Source of the DNA: Patellaria atrata CBS 101060
Taxonomy: Eukaryota > Ascomycota > Dothideomycetes > Patellariales > Patellariaceae
NCBI GenBank assembly: GCA_010093705.1
Contig: MU006093.1
Coordinates: forward strand, 429,557-493,556
DNA: 64,000 nt
Reading direction: 5' to 3'
Part shown: one piece after another, positions 1 to 11,191 of the stretch
Numbering within the stretch: position 1 is the stretch's first letter
Layout: every line of letters begins with the position of its first letter
The notes under the pieces: generated by a model
Seen by the model: only the letters and a program-made list of their open reading frames with translations
Database searches by the model: none
What the model was told of the DNA's origin: nothing
Translations under genes and position numbers: made by a program

Positions 1-426
1 CTTATTAAATGAAGGTGAAGAGGGTGTGCTGCTGACGCGGTTGCTCGATTGGAAAGGCGGTGAGAGCGGAGATGAGTTATTCCCAGATACTCTGCCGTGG
101 AACGAGACATCAAGTGCAGCAGGATCGTCGTAGAACGATCTCTCAAATTTGCCATTCGGCCTGTTGTGAAAGCTCTAGTATCAGCATAGTATCACAGGTA
201 TTTGTGCTGATGTCGGCCCGAAATCTCGGTGTATCCCCTCTTGCCGACATAATCGGGTAACCCTAGCATCTGTCCGTCCCGAGTATGACGAAGGACATGC
301 TCCCCACCAACTTGTACCATCATCCCACTTTCTTCGTCACAAGCTCCACGATGCTTTCAAAACATAGGTCTACATTCTTCCAAATTGCCGTTAGGATTTC
401 AATATCAATTCCATCAGACTCCCAAA
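1..426. other. intergenic, upstream of dehydratase
   Basis: I see no gene here. A short open frame at 60-260 has no ATG of good context and no family resemblance. The last 100 bases are pyrimidine-rich and presumably hold the promoter and leader of the dehydratase that starts at 427. Confidence 0.5.
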
Positions 427-1660
427 ATGGGTGATCCGTCCCGCGCACCACCCTTAACCCGCGCCTCCGTCATTGAAGCCCACGAGCTCATCAAGGAATA
501 CGTCCATCTCACCCCCGTTCTCACCTGCCACACACTCGATACCATTGCCTCAACACCGCAGGAGTTCACGGCACTGTCCGATACGCCTCACGACGGTCTA
601 GACGTACCAGCAAAACCAAAGATCAGATTCTTCTTCAAGTGCGAGAACTTCCAAAGAGTCGGCGCCTTCAAAGTCCGCGGCGCATTCCACGCACTGAAGA
701 GATTAAGCAAAGAAGAACTAGAGAAAGGAGTAGTGACACATAGCTCCGGTACCTACCCACTCTTGCTTCCAACCCTCCCTTCAAATTAAACCAGACCCAG
801 GAAACCACGCCCAAGCCCTCGCCCTCGCAGCCCGCACCTTCAACATCCCGGCGCACATCGTCATGCCAACAATCTCCACGCCCTCCAAAATCGCCGGCAC
901 CCGCTCCTACGGCGCCCGCATCGTCTTTTCCGGCTCCACGAGCCAAGAGCGCGAAGCAGTCGTGTCCACCGTGATCGCCCAAACGGGCGCGACCCTCGTC
1001 CCGCCCTACGACCACCCCAACATCATCCTGGGTCAGGGCACCATGGCGCTGGAGCTGGAAGCGCAAGTCACGGCTCTGCTGGCGCCCTCGGAGGGGCCGA
1101 GAAAGCTCGACGCCGTCATCACTCCCTGCGGCGGCGGCGGCATGCTCAGCGGCGTCGCGACCGCCCTGCTCGGGTCCGGCATCCGCGTCTTCGGCGCCGA
1201 GCCTAGCTTCCAGGGCGCCGACGACGCCCGTCGCGGTATCGCGGCCCGCGAGCGAGTCACGCACGTCAAGTCCCTCACTATAGCTGACGGGCTGCGCACG
1301 CCGCTCGGCGAGTGGACGTGGGGCATCGTGTCCGACCGATCAAAAGTCGCGGGCGTGTTCTCTGTATCGGAAGATCAGATCAAGGCGGCGATGCGGCTGG
1401 TGCTGGAGAGGATGAAGGTGTTTATCGAACCGTCGGCTGCGGTTCCGCTGGCGGTTTGTCTGTTCAATGAGGAGTTTAGACGGCTTGTTGAGAGGGAGGG
1501 TGGGGAGGAGGGGTGGAATGTGGGCGTTGTGTTTAGTGGGGGGAATACGACTGTTGAGGCTGTCGCGAAGATCTTTGAGACTACGGATAGGAAGGAGGAG
1601 AGGGCTGCGGGGGAGGTTGGGGCGTTGGGGGAGAGGGAGGTCCAGGACGTTGCTGGATAG
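427..1660 (+). CDS. PLP-dependent L-serine/threonine dehydratase (serine racemase-like)
   Basis: Two exons, 427-748 and 801-1660, with a 52-nt GT-AG intron; the product is 393 aa. Without splicing, the first exon's frame stops inside the intron. With splicing the conserved SSGNHAQALA segment is rebuilt exactly across the junction. It is a fold-type II PLP enzyme. The Schiff-base lysine lies in GAFKVRGAFHA, SSGNHAQ is the substrate loop and CGGGGMLSG is the glycine-rich phosphate loop. The family deaminates serine or threonine to a 2-oxo acid plus ammonia, and some members racemise serine. An insertion of about 25 residues before the KIRFFFKCEN strand makes it longer than yeast Sry1. The start at 427 (MGDPSR) is preferred over the in-frame ATG at 385 because the family begins near there. 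Substrate preference cannot be read from the sequence. Confidence 0.9.
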
Positions 1661-2028
1661 GGGTTTGTGGGTAGTAGGACTTCGAATGAAGTGGAAACTG
1701 CTGTATTTAATCACAGTGTAATGTCACCGGGGTCACTCACATCGATGAAACGAGTAATAGCTTCTCTCAGACTCGTAGCAAACTGATAAAAGTCTCGTAA
1801 TCTGATGAGTGCACAATCCAGTTACCCAACCGTGAACACGGGATTGAAGATAAAACACTGTACTCCGCTGACTAACTGAATTCATCGACACACACACACC
1901 ACAAAACGCTCCGAATAGACAATGACATCCCCACCGAACAATATATATTCAACACCTCACGAACCCACGCATCCCAAGCCCCCAAAGTTAACTCGCAACA
2001 GCACCTTAACCCACTCCGCCACACCTCC
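1661..2028. other. convergent intergenic
   Basis: This lies between the 3' ends of the dehydratase (+) and MRC1 (-). No gene is seen. It presumably contains both poly(A) regions. Confidence 0.5.
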
Positions 2029-5000
2029 TCACTCCCATCCCCCACCCCCCAAAGCACCCAAAACACTCCTCCCAAACCCCCTCCTCGCCAAACTCCTAAC
2101 CCCCTCCTTCCTCCTCCGTTCCGCAGCCTCGACACCCTTCATCCTCTCCGCCTCCCTCGCCTGAAAATGAATATTACTCCTCTTACTCCCGCCCCTCCTA
2201 ACCCCCGCCTCCTGGGCCGAAATCATACTCCCCTCGCGGACCGAGACACCATTAGCATTACCATTGGCATTGGCGGCAGAAAGGTTCGACGTGGCCCTGC
2301 GCAGCAGACTAGGGATCTTGAACCCAGCCGCGGCGTGGGAGGTATTATGGAAAGCCATGGCCTCGGTGCTCTCGGAGGACGCGGAACTAAGGCTGTTCTG
2401 GCGGGAGAGGGTTAGTCTGTCTACGACGGGGGGTTTGGAGGTTCGACGCTCGAGGAGTGATGGTACTTCGTCGTCTGAGGCGTCGGAGTATTGGCTCTCG
2501 GGTACCATGGCGGCTGGATCCTCGATTAGGAAACTGACGCTTTCTCTGATCTCGGCGAGGGTGGCGGGACGCTTGATTGGGTTGCCGGTGCGGCGGAGGG
2601 GCCCGGGGGGACGGTTTTCATCGTTTGTGGTTATCGCTTTGCGTTTGAGGGGGTTGGCCGTTGGGATGGTTGTAGGTGGGGATTTGGGTGCGTTTGATGC
2701 TTTGGTGGTATTGTTGGATTCGGGTTGAGCTTCTTGCGAGTCGGGGACGGAACTGATGCTTTCTTCTGCCGGTTCCTCTAGGAAGTCGAAGTCTTCGTCT
2801 TCGGAGTCGCGGTCTTCGATTGCGCGGAGAAAGGCTTGTTTCTTTGGGTTGGTAGCTGTCGATCTTGTTAGCAAGGAATAAATAGCGACACGACAGAAAG
2901 CCCTACCGATTTTTTCTAAATTCTCATCCGCTAGTAAAGCCTTTCTCATTTTTGCAAATTCTCTCTGCTTCCGGCGAAGTCTTTCTTGAGCTTGATCTTC
3001 CTCGTCATCAGAGATGTCGAAATCACCAGCTCGTTTACGCCGAAGAACTCCGTTAGTGATATCTTTATATAGCTTTTCTACCCCCTTTTCCTCATCCGCG
3101 AGTTCCTTTTGGGCATAGTAAGCCGCGAGCTCCCTCTCATTGACTTTGACATCGCTCTCATCGATCATCTTCTGAACCTCTTCATCAACCTCACCAGTGC
3201 TCTCATCATCACTTGCTCCGCCAAGGCCCGCATATTCGTCTTCGGATTCGAAAGCTTGCTCATCAACCATCTCCTTTGCGCCACTCTTCTTCTTATTGAA
3301 AGCATCGATCTTCTTGGCTTTTTCCGCTGCTTTCTTCATCTTGCTAAATGCATTGACTGAGAGTTCAAAATCAGAATTGTCGTCATCGGCTACAGTAGGG
3401 TCCAGTTCGAGTTCTTCATCAGCATCTGAAAACTCAGCAGGTGCTTGCTTCCGACGTTGAAGTCTGCCCTTTCGCTTCACAATAGGCGATTGTGCTTCAG
3501 GAAGTAGTATAGTATCTATGGTGGACTGAGGAGCTCTAAGCAAAGCAGGAGATCTCGAATTTTCAAATCCTCCGTCTTGGGTAGGATCGGGGAACTCAGA
3601 AAACTGTGTGGAAAAGTTAGGTTGGGATTGCATCTGAAGTTGAGTTAACCCTAGGCTGATGTGCTGGGACTCGGTCGGCGGATGCTGTGAAGTTTCCGTC
3701 TGGCTGTCATGGACAAGGAAATCTTGTGACTGGTCCTGCATGATAGAGTCGAAGTTTGGAATAGTTGAAGTGGGTATTTCGCGGAGAAAAGCCAACGAAT
3801 CTTGCTCTGTATCAACATCATTAAATGATTCCTGGCTTTCCACTTGGGTTTCTAGATCAACCATCGTCCCGGCAAATGCTTGGGTGAGTCCGATGGGAGC
3901 AGAGGATGGAATGAAGCCAAAAGCTGCCATTTCATCATCTTGAGACTTGTCAACGAGAGGGAAAACAGCAGGATTTACTGAATATTCTTCGTCCTCATCA
4001 TCATCAATTACTCGTTTTGCTCGGTTCCCGCGACGAGGTACCTGTGGGATGGTATCCTCATCATCAGAAACTTCCTTGTCACCATCAGCTCCGAGGTGTT
4101 GATCAGTTTCTGACTCATTATCCTCCTCAGCTTCATTGTCGAAAAGAGCTACTGCATCGTTATCAACATCCGCAGAATCCTCATCCTCGTCTTCGATTTC
4201 ATCTTCTGAGCCCGAGAGTTCGATGTCGGCTTCTGCTCCTTCTTCTTCGTTAGCGCTTGCTTGCCACTCTTCATCTTCATCATCGCTAGCTTCAAGATCC
4301 ACTTCACCGTTATCATCTCCGTTCTTCTTTCTGGCTTGCTTTTCTTTCTTTGCAAGTGCTAGGGCTTCATTGCGAGCATTCTCGAGTAAATCATCGGTCT
4401 CAAGCTGGTCCTTTTCCCGTTCTTCCTCGGTTTGAATGAAGATACCCTTTGCTCGTAATTCATTTATCTTCTCTTCTCTTTCAGCTTTCGCCTGTTCTCT
4501 CGCTCGACGATTTAGGTTTGCTTGTAGCTCTGACGGAGTCAATGAAAGTCTACCTTTCTTTCGCGCCTTCCCGGGAGAAGTCAAATGTGCTAATGCTCTG
4601 AGGGCAATAAGTGAGTGAGATTCTTTGGCTTTTCGCGCTGGTAGATGATCGAAGACTGGTAATCTGCTTTTGACAATCTCAAGATCATCATCAGACTCCA
4701 GGTCGATAGTTTGAGGTTTGAGTTGTTTTGGGGTTGGATCAACTTTCTTCGACCGAGGTCTAGAAAGGATGCTATTTCCCAGAGAGTGTGTCAGACCAGA
4801 CGGCTGTACTTGTTTTGTAGGTTTACACTCGCTGGTATTTGCAATCAATTCGGAGTTCACTGCTCTACCTTTGCCTTTATCAAGCTTACGCGCCGGCTGA
4901 GAGAGCATTTGTTCGAGAGATTGCAGTTCATCCTCCGAATTATCATTTTGCACTGCATTAGATGTAGTAGTATCTTTCGGATTTGAGTCATGTTTATCAA

Positions 5001-6171
5001 TATCTATGCGATCCTTCAAGAAATCGTCGTCAAATCCGAGCGGACTAGTGGGTGGTGTGTCATTATGCTTTTGAGCATCAGCCCCACAGCGCACAGGAGA
5101 GCTACTTGTAATGGTATTCTCGTTCTTCCTCGGCAATTCCTCTCCTGACTGTTCATTACTTTGTCGATAGTTGAACGCTTTAAACAGATCCTTCGTGGTG
5201 TACGTCTTCTTGGTCCTAATCTCATGAGCCAATTGTTGGGCTCTTGCGATCCTCTGTGTTTCACGCTGGAGTTCCTCTCGTGCCTTTTTCCCAGCTTTCC
5301 TTGTTGGGCGACTTTGTTGTGTAAGAAGTCGCCCCGTAGCGTTCCCGTCACTATCGCTCTCTGCTTCCATCATTGCTTTCAATTTACGATTTGAAGCTGC
5401 ACGAGCTGCACGGGCTTCTTCCGCCTTTTTTTGTTCAGCTTCCTCTCGGGCTTGTCTCTCGGCACGTTTTCTCACAACCAACTGTTCGAACCGCGTCTTA
5501 CCTTCCAGATCTTGATTCGAGGAGGGGTCTACATCAGAACTATCTTCGAGAGATCTCGCCGTGGTTTTATAGGAAGCTCGAGTAGGTGATGATGATTGTT
5601 CTCTAGATATTTGTTGCAAAGTAGCTGATGCTGCGGGTGACGATGGAAGACCTGAACTTTGCATGACGGGATCCTTCCGTCTGGTTGGTTTGATAGGAGA
5701 TTCCTCGTCTGAGGAACCTCCAAAGATAGATAGTCTAGGCCTCTGCTGATGCTTCGATGCTTCTGAGTCTGGGGATGACAGGTTCCTCACGGGTGCGGAC
5801 GCGGTATCGTCACGGGTGTTCTCTTGTGCTTTCTGGGCTGACTTTTCCGCGTGTAAACGAGCTGCAAGCCTACCCTTAGGCCTCAATGCCGGAAGATCAT
5901 CTTCACTATCTTCTTCTTCCTCCTTCTCAATATCCGAGGACCTTAGTCTATTAGCGATAGGTATAGCTGTTAGCACGGGCTTCTGGACATTCGGGCGAGA
6001 TGGAGGTAGAGAGTCTTCGTCGGAATCCTCGTCAATCATTCTAAGCTTTGCTTGAATCTTGCTCCTCGGTGTGAGCTCCATTGGTGATCTTGAGGAGCTT
6101 GGAGAAGGTGTTGACGCAGCAGAACCGGCAGATACACGTGGTGACCGCGTTGGTGTGGAGGGGTTTGACAT
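2029..6171 (-). CDS. MRC1: replication checkpoint mediator Mrc1/Claspin
   Basis: Two exons, 6171-2907 and 2855-2029, giving 1363 aa after removal of a 51-nt intron (2856-2906). The intron has a GT donor, a GCTAAC branch point and an AG acceptor. It is in frame and free of stops, so a naive translation keeps 17 foreign residues; splicing restores ENLEKIATNPKKQAF. Mrc1 links the CMG helicase to the polymerase and relays ATR/Mec1 signals to the Rad53 kinase. The protein is very acidic and low-complexity. Residues about 740-870 hold a dense SQ/TQ cluster, the phosphorylation signature of this family. A charged helical MRC1-type domain follows at about 925-1115. The C-terminal 200 residues are Ser-rich and basic. 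The upstream side carries a cluster of ACGCG boxes. Confidence 0.88.
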   Translation of the reverse strand: MSNPSTPTRSPRVSAGSAASTPSPSSSRSPMELTPRSKIQAKLRMIDEDSDEDSLPPSRPNVQKPVLTAIPIANRLRSSDIEKEEEEDSEDDLPALRPKGRLAARLHAEKSAQKAQENTRDDTASAPVRNLSSPDSEASKHQQRPRLSIFGGSSDEESPIKPTRRKDPVMQSSGLPSSPAASATLQQISREQSSSPTRASYKTTARSLEDSSDVDPSSNQDLEGKTRFEQLVVRKRAERQAREEAEQKKAEEARAARAASNRKLKAMMEAESDSDGNATGRLLTQQSRPTRKAGKKAREELQRETQRIARAQQLAHEIRTKKTYTTKDLFKAFNYRQSNEQSGEELPRKNENTITSSSPVRCGADAQKHNDTPPTSPLGFDDDFLKDRIDIDKHDSNPKDTTTSNAVQNDNSEDELQSLEQMLSQPARKLDKGKGRAVNSELIANTSECKPTKQVQPSGLTHSLGNSILSRPRSKKVDPTPKQLKPQTIDLESDDDLEIVKSRLPVFDHLPARKAKESHSLIALRALAHLTSPGKARKKGRLSLTPSELQANLNRRAREQAKAEREEKINELRAKGIFIQTEEEREKDQLETDDLLENARNEALALAKKEKQARKKNGDDNGEVDLEASDDEDEEWQASANEEEGAEADIELSGSEDEIEDEDEDSADVDNDAVALFDNEAEEDNESETDQHLGADGDKEVSDDEDTIPQVPRRGNRAKRVIDDDEDEEYSVNPAVFPLVDKSQDDEMAAFGFIPSSAPIGLTQAFAGTMVDLETQVESQESFNDVDTEQDSLAFLREIPTSTIPNFDSIMQDQSQDFLVHDSQTETSQHPPTESQHISLGLTQLQMQSQPNFSTQFSEFPDPTQDGGFENSRSPALLRAPQSTIDTILLPEAQSPIVKRKGRLQRRKQAPAEFSDADEELELDPTVADDDNSDFELSVNAFSKMKKAAEKAKKIDAFNKKKSGAKEMVDEQAFESEDEYAGLGGASDDESTGEVDEEVQKMIDESDVKVNERELAAYYAQKELADEEKGVEKLYKDITNGVLRRKRAGDFDISDDEEDQAQERLRRKQREFAKMRKALLADENLEKIGRAFCRVAIYSLLTRSTATNPKKQAFLRAIEDRDSEDEDFDFLEEPAEESISSVPDSQEAQPESNNTTKASNAPKSPPTTIPTANPLKRKAITTNDENRPPGPLRRTGNPIKRPATLAEIRESVSFLIEDPAAMVPESQYSDASDDEVPSLLERRTSKPPVVDRLTLSRQNSLSSASSESTEAMAFHNTSHAAAGFKIPSLLRRATSNLSAANANGNANGVSVREGSMISAQEAGVRRGGSKRSNIHFQAREAERMKGVEAAERRRKEGVRSLARRGFGRSVLGALGGGGWE

Positions 6172-6691
6172 TTCGAGGATCTCAAAAGAAACAATGGGTA
6201 TAATATAAGGTTAAGAAGAACGGAACACAAAAGACATATGGACTTTCTGGCGTGTTGTGGTAATTGGAGAAATAGTAGTTGTATGGTATTGATATCAGAA
6301 TGGTCTTCCGTGGTTTTTGGTGTTGAGAACGCGAGACGCGATTGTTCGCGTCAGTGGGGCGGAAAGGTCCCGCGTCAAGCCCCCATAAGCCACCCGCGCA
6401 CCTGTGCATCGGGTATAGCTCTCGGTGAGCCGACTGCCCCGCTTTCTCTTGCCCCTGAATTGTAACCTCAACATATTACTGTTCCATGTCTGTGATGTCA
6501 ACTTGTTAAAGAGCGATAAGGGAGAATTCATCTTCATGAGGGGCTGTCAGCACTGAGTTTCTGAAGTCAACGAAGATCTCCATGTTGAAAAATGGGATCC
6601 CTACTCCGGAGTTCCGCAGCATCGAATCTTCGATTTCTTTAACCATTGTCTGATTCTTTTTGAAACTGAAAGAGCAAGGAATAGTGCAAAA
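6172..6691. other. divergent intergenic, MRC1 / secreted protein
   Basis: Shared 5' region of MRC1 (-) and the secreted glycosidase-like gene (+). It contains the ACGCG cluster annotated separately. No further gene is seen. Confidence 0.5.
6329..6375. promoter_or_regulatory. cluster of four ACGCG/CGCGT boxes (MCB-like)
   Basis: ACGCG occurs at 6329-6333 and 6336-6340, and CGCGT at 6347-6351 and 6371-6375. That is four cores in 47 bp, 158-204 bp upstream of the MRC1 start codon. ACGCG is the core of the MluI cell-cycle box bound by MBF in fungi. The assignment rests on motif and gene context only. Confidence 0.5.
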
Positions 6692-8613
6692 ATGGCGTGG
6701 ATATATGCAGTTCCGATATCTCTTTCCATGCTCATCCACTCGTGGCTACCCTTTGGAAATAGTCAAAGAGACCAGAGCGTCATTCAATCAGGTCCACCAG
6801 GTTCGCAAGACCCGTCTTTCGTGGCAAATAATAGTAATCCCATCATGGATTACTCTTGATTGACTTCTTATAGAGTTCAGCAACCCTCCGGGTGTTGACA
6901 TTTGGTGCGGAAAAGCTTATCGTCCTGAGTATGAGGTACCATATTTATCACAGGGAGCTCTAGTCTTGACCATTTCACAGAAATGCTTCATTCAATCCTG
7001 GTGGTTGGCTTGATGAACCTGCGCAGTCTAATGAACCGCTCCTTGACCTTAGGATTTATCCACGCATGAGCATCTATACCGAAGATGATTTGACACTTGT
7101 ATTCGTGGTTGACGCCGCCATATCGTACATTAGAGGTGAGCCGATCGGAAATATCACTTCCAACGATCATAACTCTAGCGGCTCCCACCTACGCTTAAAG
7201 CTCAATATTCTCGTTGGCGACCAATCGATCCAACTACGGGAATACATTGGTCTAGGAACTACTTCCAATGAGTACTCTGTTCCCGCCAGCTATCTGCCTA
7301 CCACATTAACGCCATATCCAATATCTGCCACTGTATCTCTCCCTAACTCCAACCGCACTATCACTGCAAACTCAACCCTCTCCTACCTCCCCAATCCATC
7401 AGATAACCGCAGCATCGCCCGCATCGATAATCTCCACGGTGGTCTGTACGCGCGGTCTTCCATTACCTCTAAATCTTGGACACCCATCTTCCCGCTCTCC
7501 TACTACGTGAACTGGGGCGGCTGGGCTGCCAACTCCATCTCCAACCTCGACCTCTACGCCTCCCTCGGCTATAACCTGATCCACTTCATCCCCGGCGGCG
7601 GATCCAACCCCTGGGAAAACAGCACGCACTTCTCGTTCTACCTCCGTCGCTGCGACGAGCTCGGCTTATGGTTAATGTACGACATGCGCTGGACCTACCA
7701 AAACCTCACCCTCGTAACCTCGCAGATGGAAACCCTCCTCACCCACCCCAGTCTACTACTCTGGTACACCGCCGACGAGCCCGACGGGTACAGCGACCCG
7801 CTCTCCGCACCCTTAACAACGTACAACCACATCAAGAGCATAGATCCATACCATCCCGTCTCCCTTGTCCTCAATTGCGCAAATTTCCATTATGACAGAT
7901 ATACCGCAGGTGCGGATATCGTACTCGCGGACCCCTACCCAGTCGCCGTCAACACCTCTTTCTCCACCGTTTACAATACCGTCTGCAACGCGACGTACGG
8001 TTGCTGCGGGTGCGACAACTGCGCTGGGTCCCTCCTCGACGTCGCTGCTCGTCTAGACTCATACCGCTCCTATAGCGCGTGGCTCGGGCATGCGCCCCGT
8101 AAGGCCCTCTGGGGCGTACCGCAGGCGTTCGGTGGAGATAGCTTTTGGGCTCGTCCCCCGACACCAGATGAAGAGGCCGTCATGATTCTCACAATGATCA
8201 ATCATGATGCAAGGGGAATCGTGATGTGGAATTTTCCGACGACAGACGGAATCAGGGATGTCACGAGTGAGTTGGCGAAGGTGATAACGAGAGAGGAGAT
8301 TACGGCGTTATTGCTAGGGAATTCGACATTGAGGTTGGAGCTTAAGGTCGCAGGAATGGAAGAGAGTGGCGGTAGGGTAGATGTAGCAGGGTGGATGGGG
8401 GGGAATAGAATCATGGTGAGCGTGGCATGTGTTTCATGTGCTGGGCTCGAGGATACGGAGGTAGCAATCGAGCTGCCAGGTGAACTAGTAGTGGATCCTG
8501 ATTTCTTATTCGGAAGTGAGGGATGGAAATCTCATCATCATAAATTGGTCAAGATAGGATTACGAGAATTGGAAACCACGGTTATGATCGTTGATCTGGT
8601 GGGAGATACCTAA
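6692..8613 (+). CDS. secreted TIM-barrel glycoside hydrolase-like protein
   Basis: Proposed exons are 6692-6833, 6874-6928 and 6981-8613 (609 aa). The first two introns are 40 and 52 nt and all phases agree. Exon 1 encodes a signal-peptide-like start, MAWIYAVPISLSMLIHSW. Exon 2 gives the conserved-looking VDIWCGKAYRPE, joined to NASFNPGGW in exon 3. The central part reads as a (beta/alpha)8 barrel: YYVNWGGWAA, a strand ending LIHFIPGGG, LWLMYDMRW, then LLWYTADEPDG with a likely catalytic acid near Glu332, LADPYPV, and a late MWNFPTTDG strand. There are many N-glycosylation sequons. A Cys cluster (CCGCDNC) lies near residues 400-405. The architecture resembles clan-A glycosidases, but I cannot assign a CAZy family or substrate. 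The 40-nt first intron is the least certain part. Confidence 0.72.
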
Positions 8614-9224
8614 AACTAGTAAAGGCGGACATTTCAAGTACGATTTTTTTATGGAAAAGTAATGATTACTCCTCCTGACGCGTATCCCACGATTTCCATC
8701 CGCACTTCATAAAAAGGGTTAAACACATATGAGGGCAGAGTTGTCCTATTAACCACGTCTAGCTCGAGTGAGTATACTATATATGTAAACCACACTCTCA
8801 GAGCTGGACAATAGCTTGGCATTTCTTTTGTCATCAGTCAATTTCTAATCTACAATATTACAACCCTTAGCCATGTATTTTTTTAAATTTTTCTTTTAAT
8901 ATTCTATTTTTGTTTAATTCTTTGCTAATATCGTCTTCTCTATATTTCTATTTATTGTCTTTTATCCTTTAACCTTGTACTAGGATAAGAGGCACCGGAA
9001 TAAGCGCTTCCTTTAGTGAAAGGACGAGGGAGAGTTAAGGGGCTTCAAGACCATTCGGAAGGCAAAGAGTCTTCTTCTATAACTTTAGATTTTATCTGAA
9101 AGCTCGGGCAGTGGAGAAGGAAGTAGAATCAAAGAGAGAGGCAAAGCACCCCGCGATAGTCTACATCAAGCAATTGGAAGTCTAATACTAGAGGATAGTA
9201 TTGTAGGATAGTCTTTCTCGCTAT
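8614..9224. other. convergent intergenic with T-rich tract
   Basis: No gene is seen. Bases 8871-8975 are strongly A/T-rich with long T runs, which suits 3' ends of the flanking convergent genes. Confidence 0.5.
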
Positions 9225-11191
9225 CTACAGCTTTACTCCACTTTCCGTAAAATAGAATAAGTTTCTCTTCCCATTAAATTCACTCCTAACCCACCCTATC
9301 CTCCCAATCATCTCTTTCACCCCACACAATTGTAACAGCGTCGCTTCATCGCCATCATTCGCAAGGAAACGATGTCCATTGCCTTTCAACCTGCCAACGA
9401 TGTGACCTTGCTCCGGTTTACCAGTTCGGGAAAACGAAACAGTATATGTCTGTCCGATATACATTAGTTTTCCTGGGTACAAACATGTGTATCTGACCGA
9501 GAGCTCACTTCAATTACCGCTTCACCCTCGGCTTGTGCCTCAACCGGTGGACCTGGAACATCGTCTAAAACAAGAGGAAGAGGGTTGTGGTCCGGATATG
9601 GCTTTCCATCTGCTCGCGGTTTGGAGGATAAGCAGACTGCGTGTTGGTACGTTAGCACGCCACCATTTGCCAGTATAAGTCCAGTTGTAGAAGGACCGTG
9701 GCGAAGTGCACGGGTCATGGCCGTTATTGCCTATCCATGTGAGTACCGTACTGATCGACTCGATATGCTGTGTAAAACCTTACATGCATAGAGTAATTGT
9801 TACCTGCCCCACCGAAGGAAGTGAGACCGCCGAGGAGGGTGATTGGTTTAGGTGGATTCGTGATGGAGAATCCTAGGTGGGCACATGCGAGTTTGGGGAC
9901 GATGGGAAAGCATCTGAACGTCGGTTAGACTGAAATAAGAAATGGGACTTGGGATACCAACGAGTAGATGTCAAATAAGTCTACCTGGTCCTTCGACAAG
10001 GACGAAACTTTCATTGCAGCATCAATAGATCGGGATATAGAGGGACTTGTGTGGTAATTCGGACGGTCCCAAACTATCAATAGGTAGATCAATAAAAGAA
10101 ATCAACTCGTCGTTCGAAGGGAGCGTTACAATTATCGCTGTCTCTAGTTCCTGCACCACCCAGTAGATAGATCCATTGGCTCTTCGGGATGCCGAGTTCT
10201 TCGGCATATTGAGTTGACGTTAAAATACATGCTGCAGCGAGATTGACAGTGTTGAAAGCATTCATCAAAAGAGTGTCTGGGACAGGTTAACCAATGAAAC
10301 CTTAGTTTTGCAGGGGAGTTTCTAACAAGGAAAGCATATCATTCTATTCTGCTGGGATGGGGTGCCGATAAAATGCTCAGTAGCAGCGGGTGTATCATAG
10401 TTCCACGCATATGGATTCTTTGAGGCTACCTGGGCGAATCTTGCATACAATTCGGCAGACTCGTTATTATTCTCTTTGATAGACTGATGACGATGAGCTC
10501 TTAACGCATTCTCATAGAGAGGATACACGGAGATAGGGGCTCCGAGATTGTGAATAGAACCAACATCTGGAAGAAGACATGTCAGAGTCTGAAGATGACA
10601 AATTTTCTAAGGTGAACGCACTGTCACCGAGATTTCTTCCTGTCGGAGAAAAAACTGTCTTAACTTCTTCCTCTGGTTTTGTCCAGCCTGGAGGAGGGAG
10701 TTTCTTTGCTTTTGCACATGCAGTCACTAACCACATAATTTGCTGATTAGCTCATCATGCCCCTTCCATTAAAATAGCGGAACATAGTGTCACAAACAAG
10801 ATGCTAAAGCCTCCCCTCCTGTCACAACAGCAACTTTACTCTGACCTAAGGATATTTTACGTGCTGCAAGATCTAGTAATTTTGCGGGTTTATCGCCTCC
10901 ATGGTCACTATAGAACTTATGTAGAGCATTAAAATGATCAAGGTCCAGTTTTCGCGCCAAAAGGTTTGGAAGGTCGGGATATGGCCAGGTCCAAGTTCTC
11001 ACAACGTTAATGCTGTCAATACTACTTTTCAGTTTGCTTGATTTGAGCGCAGTGAGTTGTGTATCATCAATAGCAGCACTTATAGCTTGGAACATCAGCT
11101 GCGCTGGTTCAACTGCATCTTCCAACTTTCGTGAGCTGTTCTTGATGTCGCCAACACCAATGATGACGGGAACAGGCCTTTGGTGGTGCAT
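9225..11191 (-). CDS. thiolase-like protein, TLP1 type
   Basis: Eight exons can be laid out: 11191-10798, 10726-10628, 10566-10327, 10276-10130, 10073-9962, 9913-9784, 9730-9509 and 9449-9225. All phases agree and the product is 522 aa. Joined exons give continuous thiolase-family blocks: VVTGGEALAS, LPPPGWTKPEE, GAPISVYPLYENALRAHR, SAELYARFAQVASKNPYAW, MNAFNTVNLAAACILTST, VDLFDIYSCFPIVPKLAC and GLTSFGGAGNNYSMHAI. The last about 75 residues (TVSFSRTGKPEQGHIVGRL onward) match the extra C-terminal domain of thiolase-like protein type 1. The first 131 residues contain no cysteine, so the classical nucleophile of acetyl-CoA acetyltransferases is absent; HGGDKPAKLLDLAA occupies that region. It probably binds acyl-CoA in lipid metabolism, but thiolysis is doubtful. 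The first intron's donor (GTTTGT) is weak. Confidence 0.8.

Noticed and set aside
668-1326. Long minus-strand open frames opposite the dehydratase
   Set aside because: They are shadows of a GC-rich coding exon; composition is Ala/Gly/Arg/Asp-biased and there is no domain.
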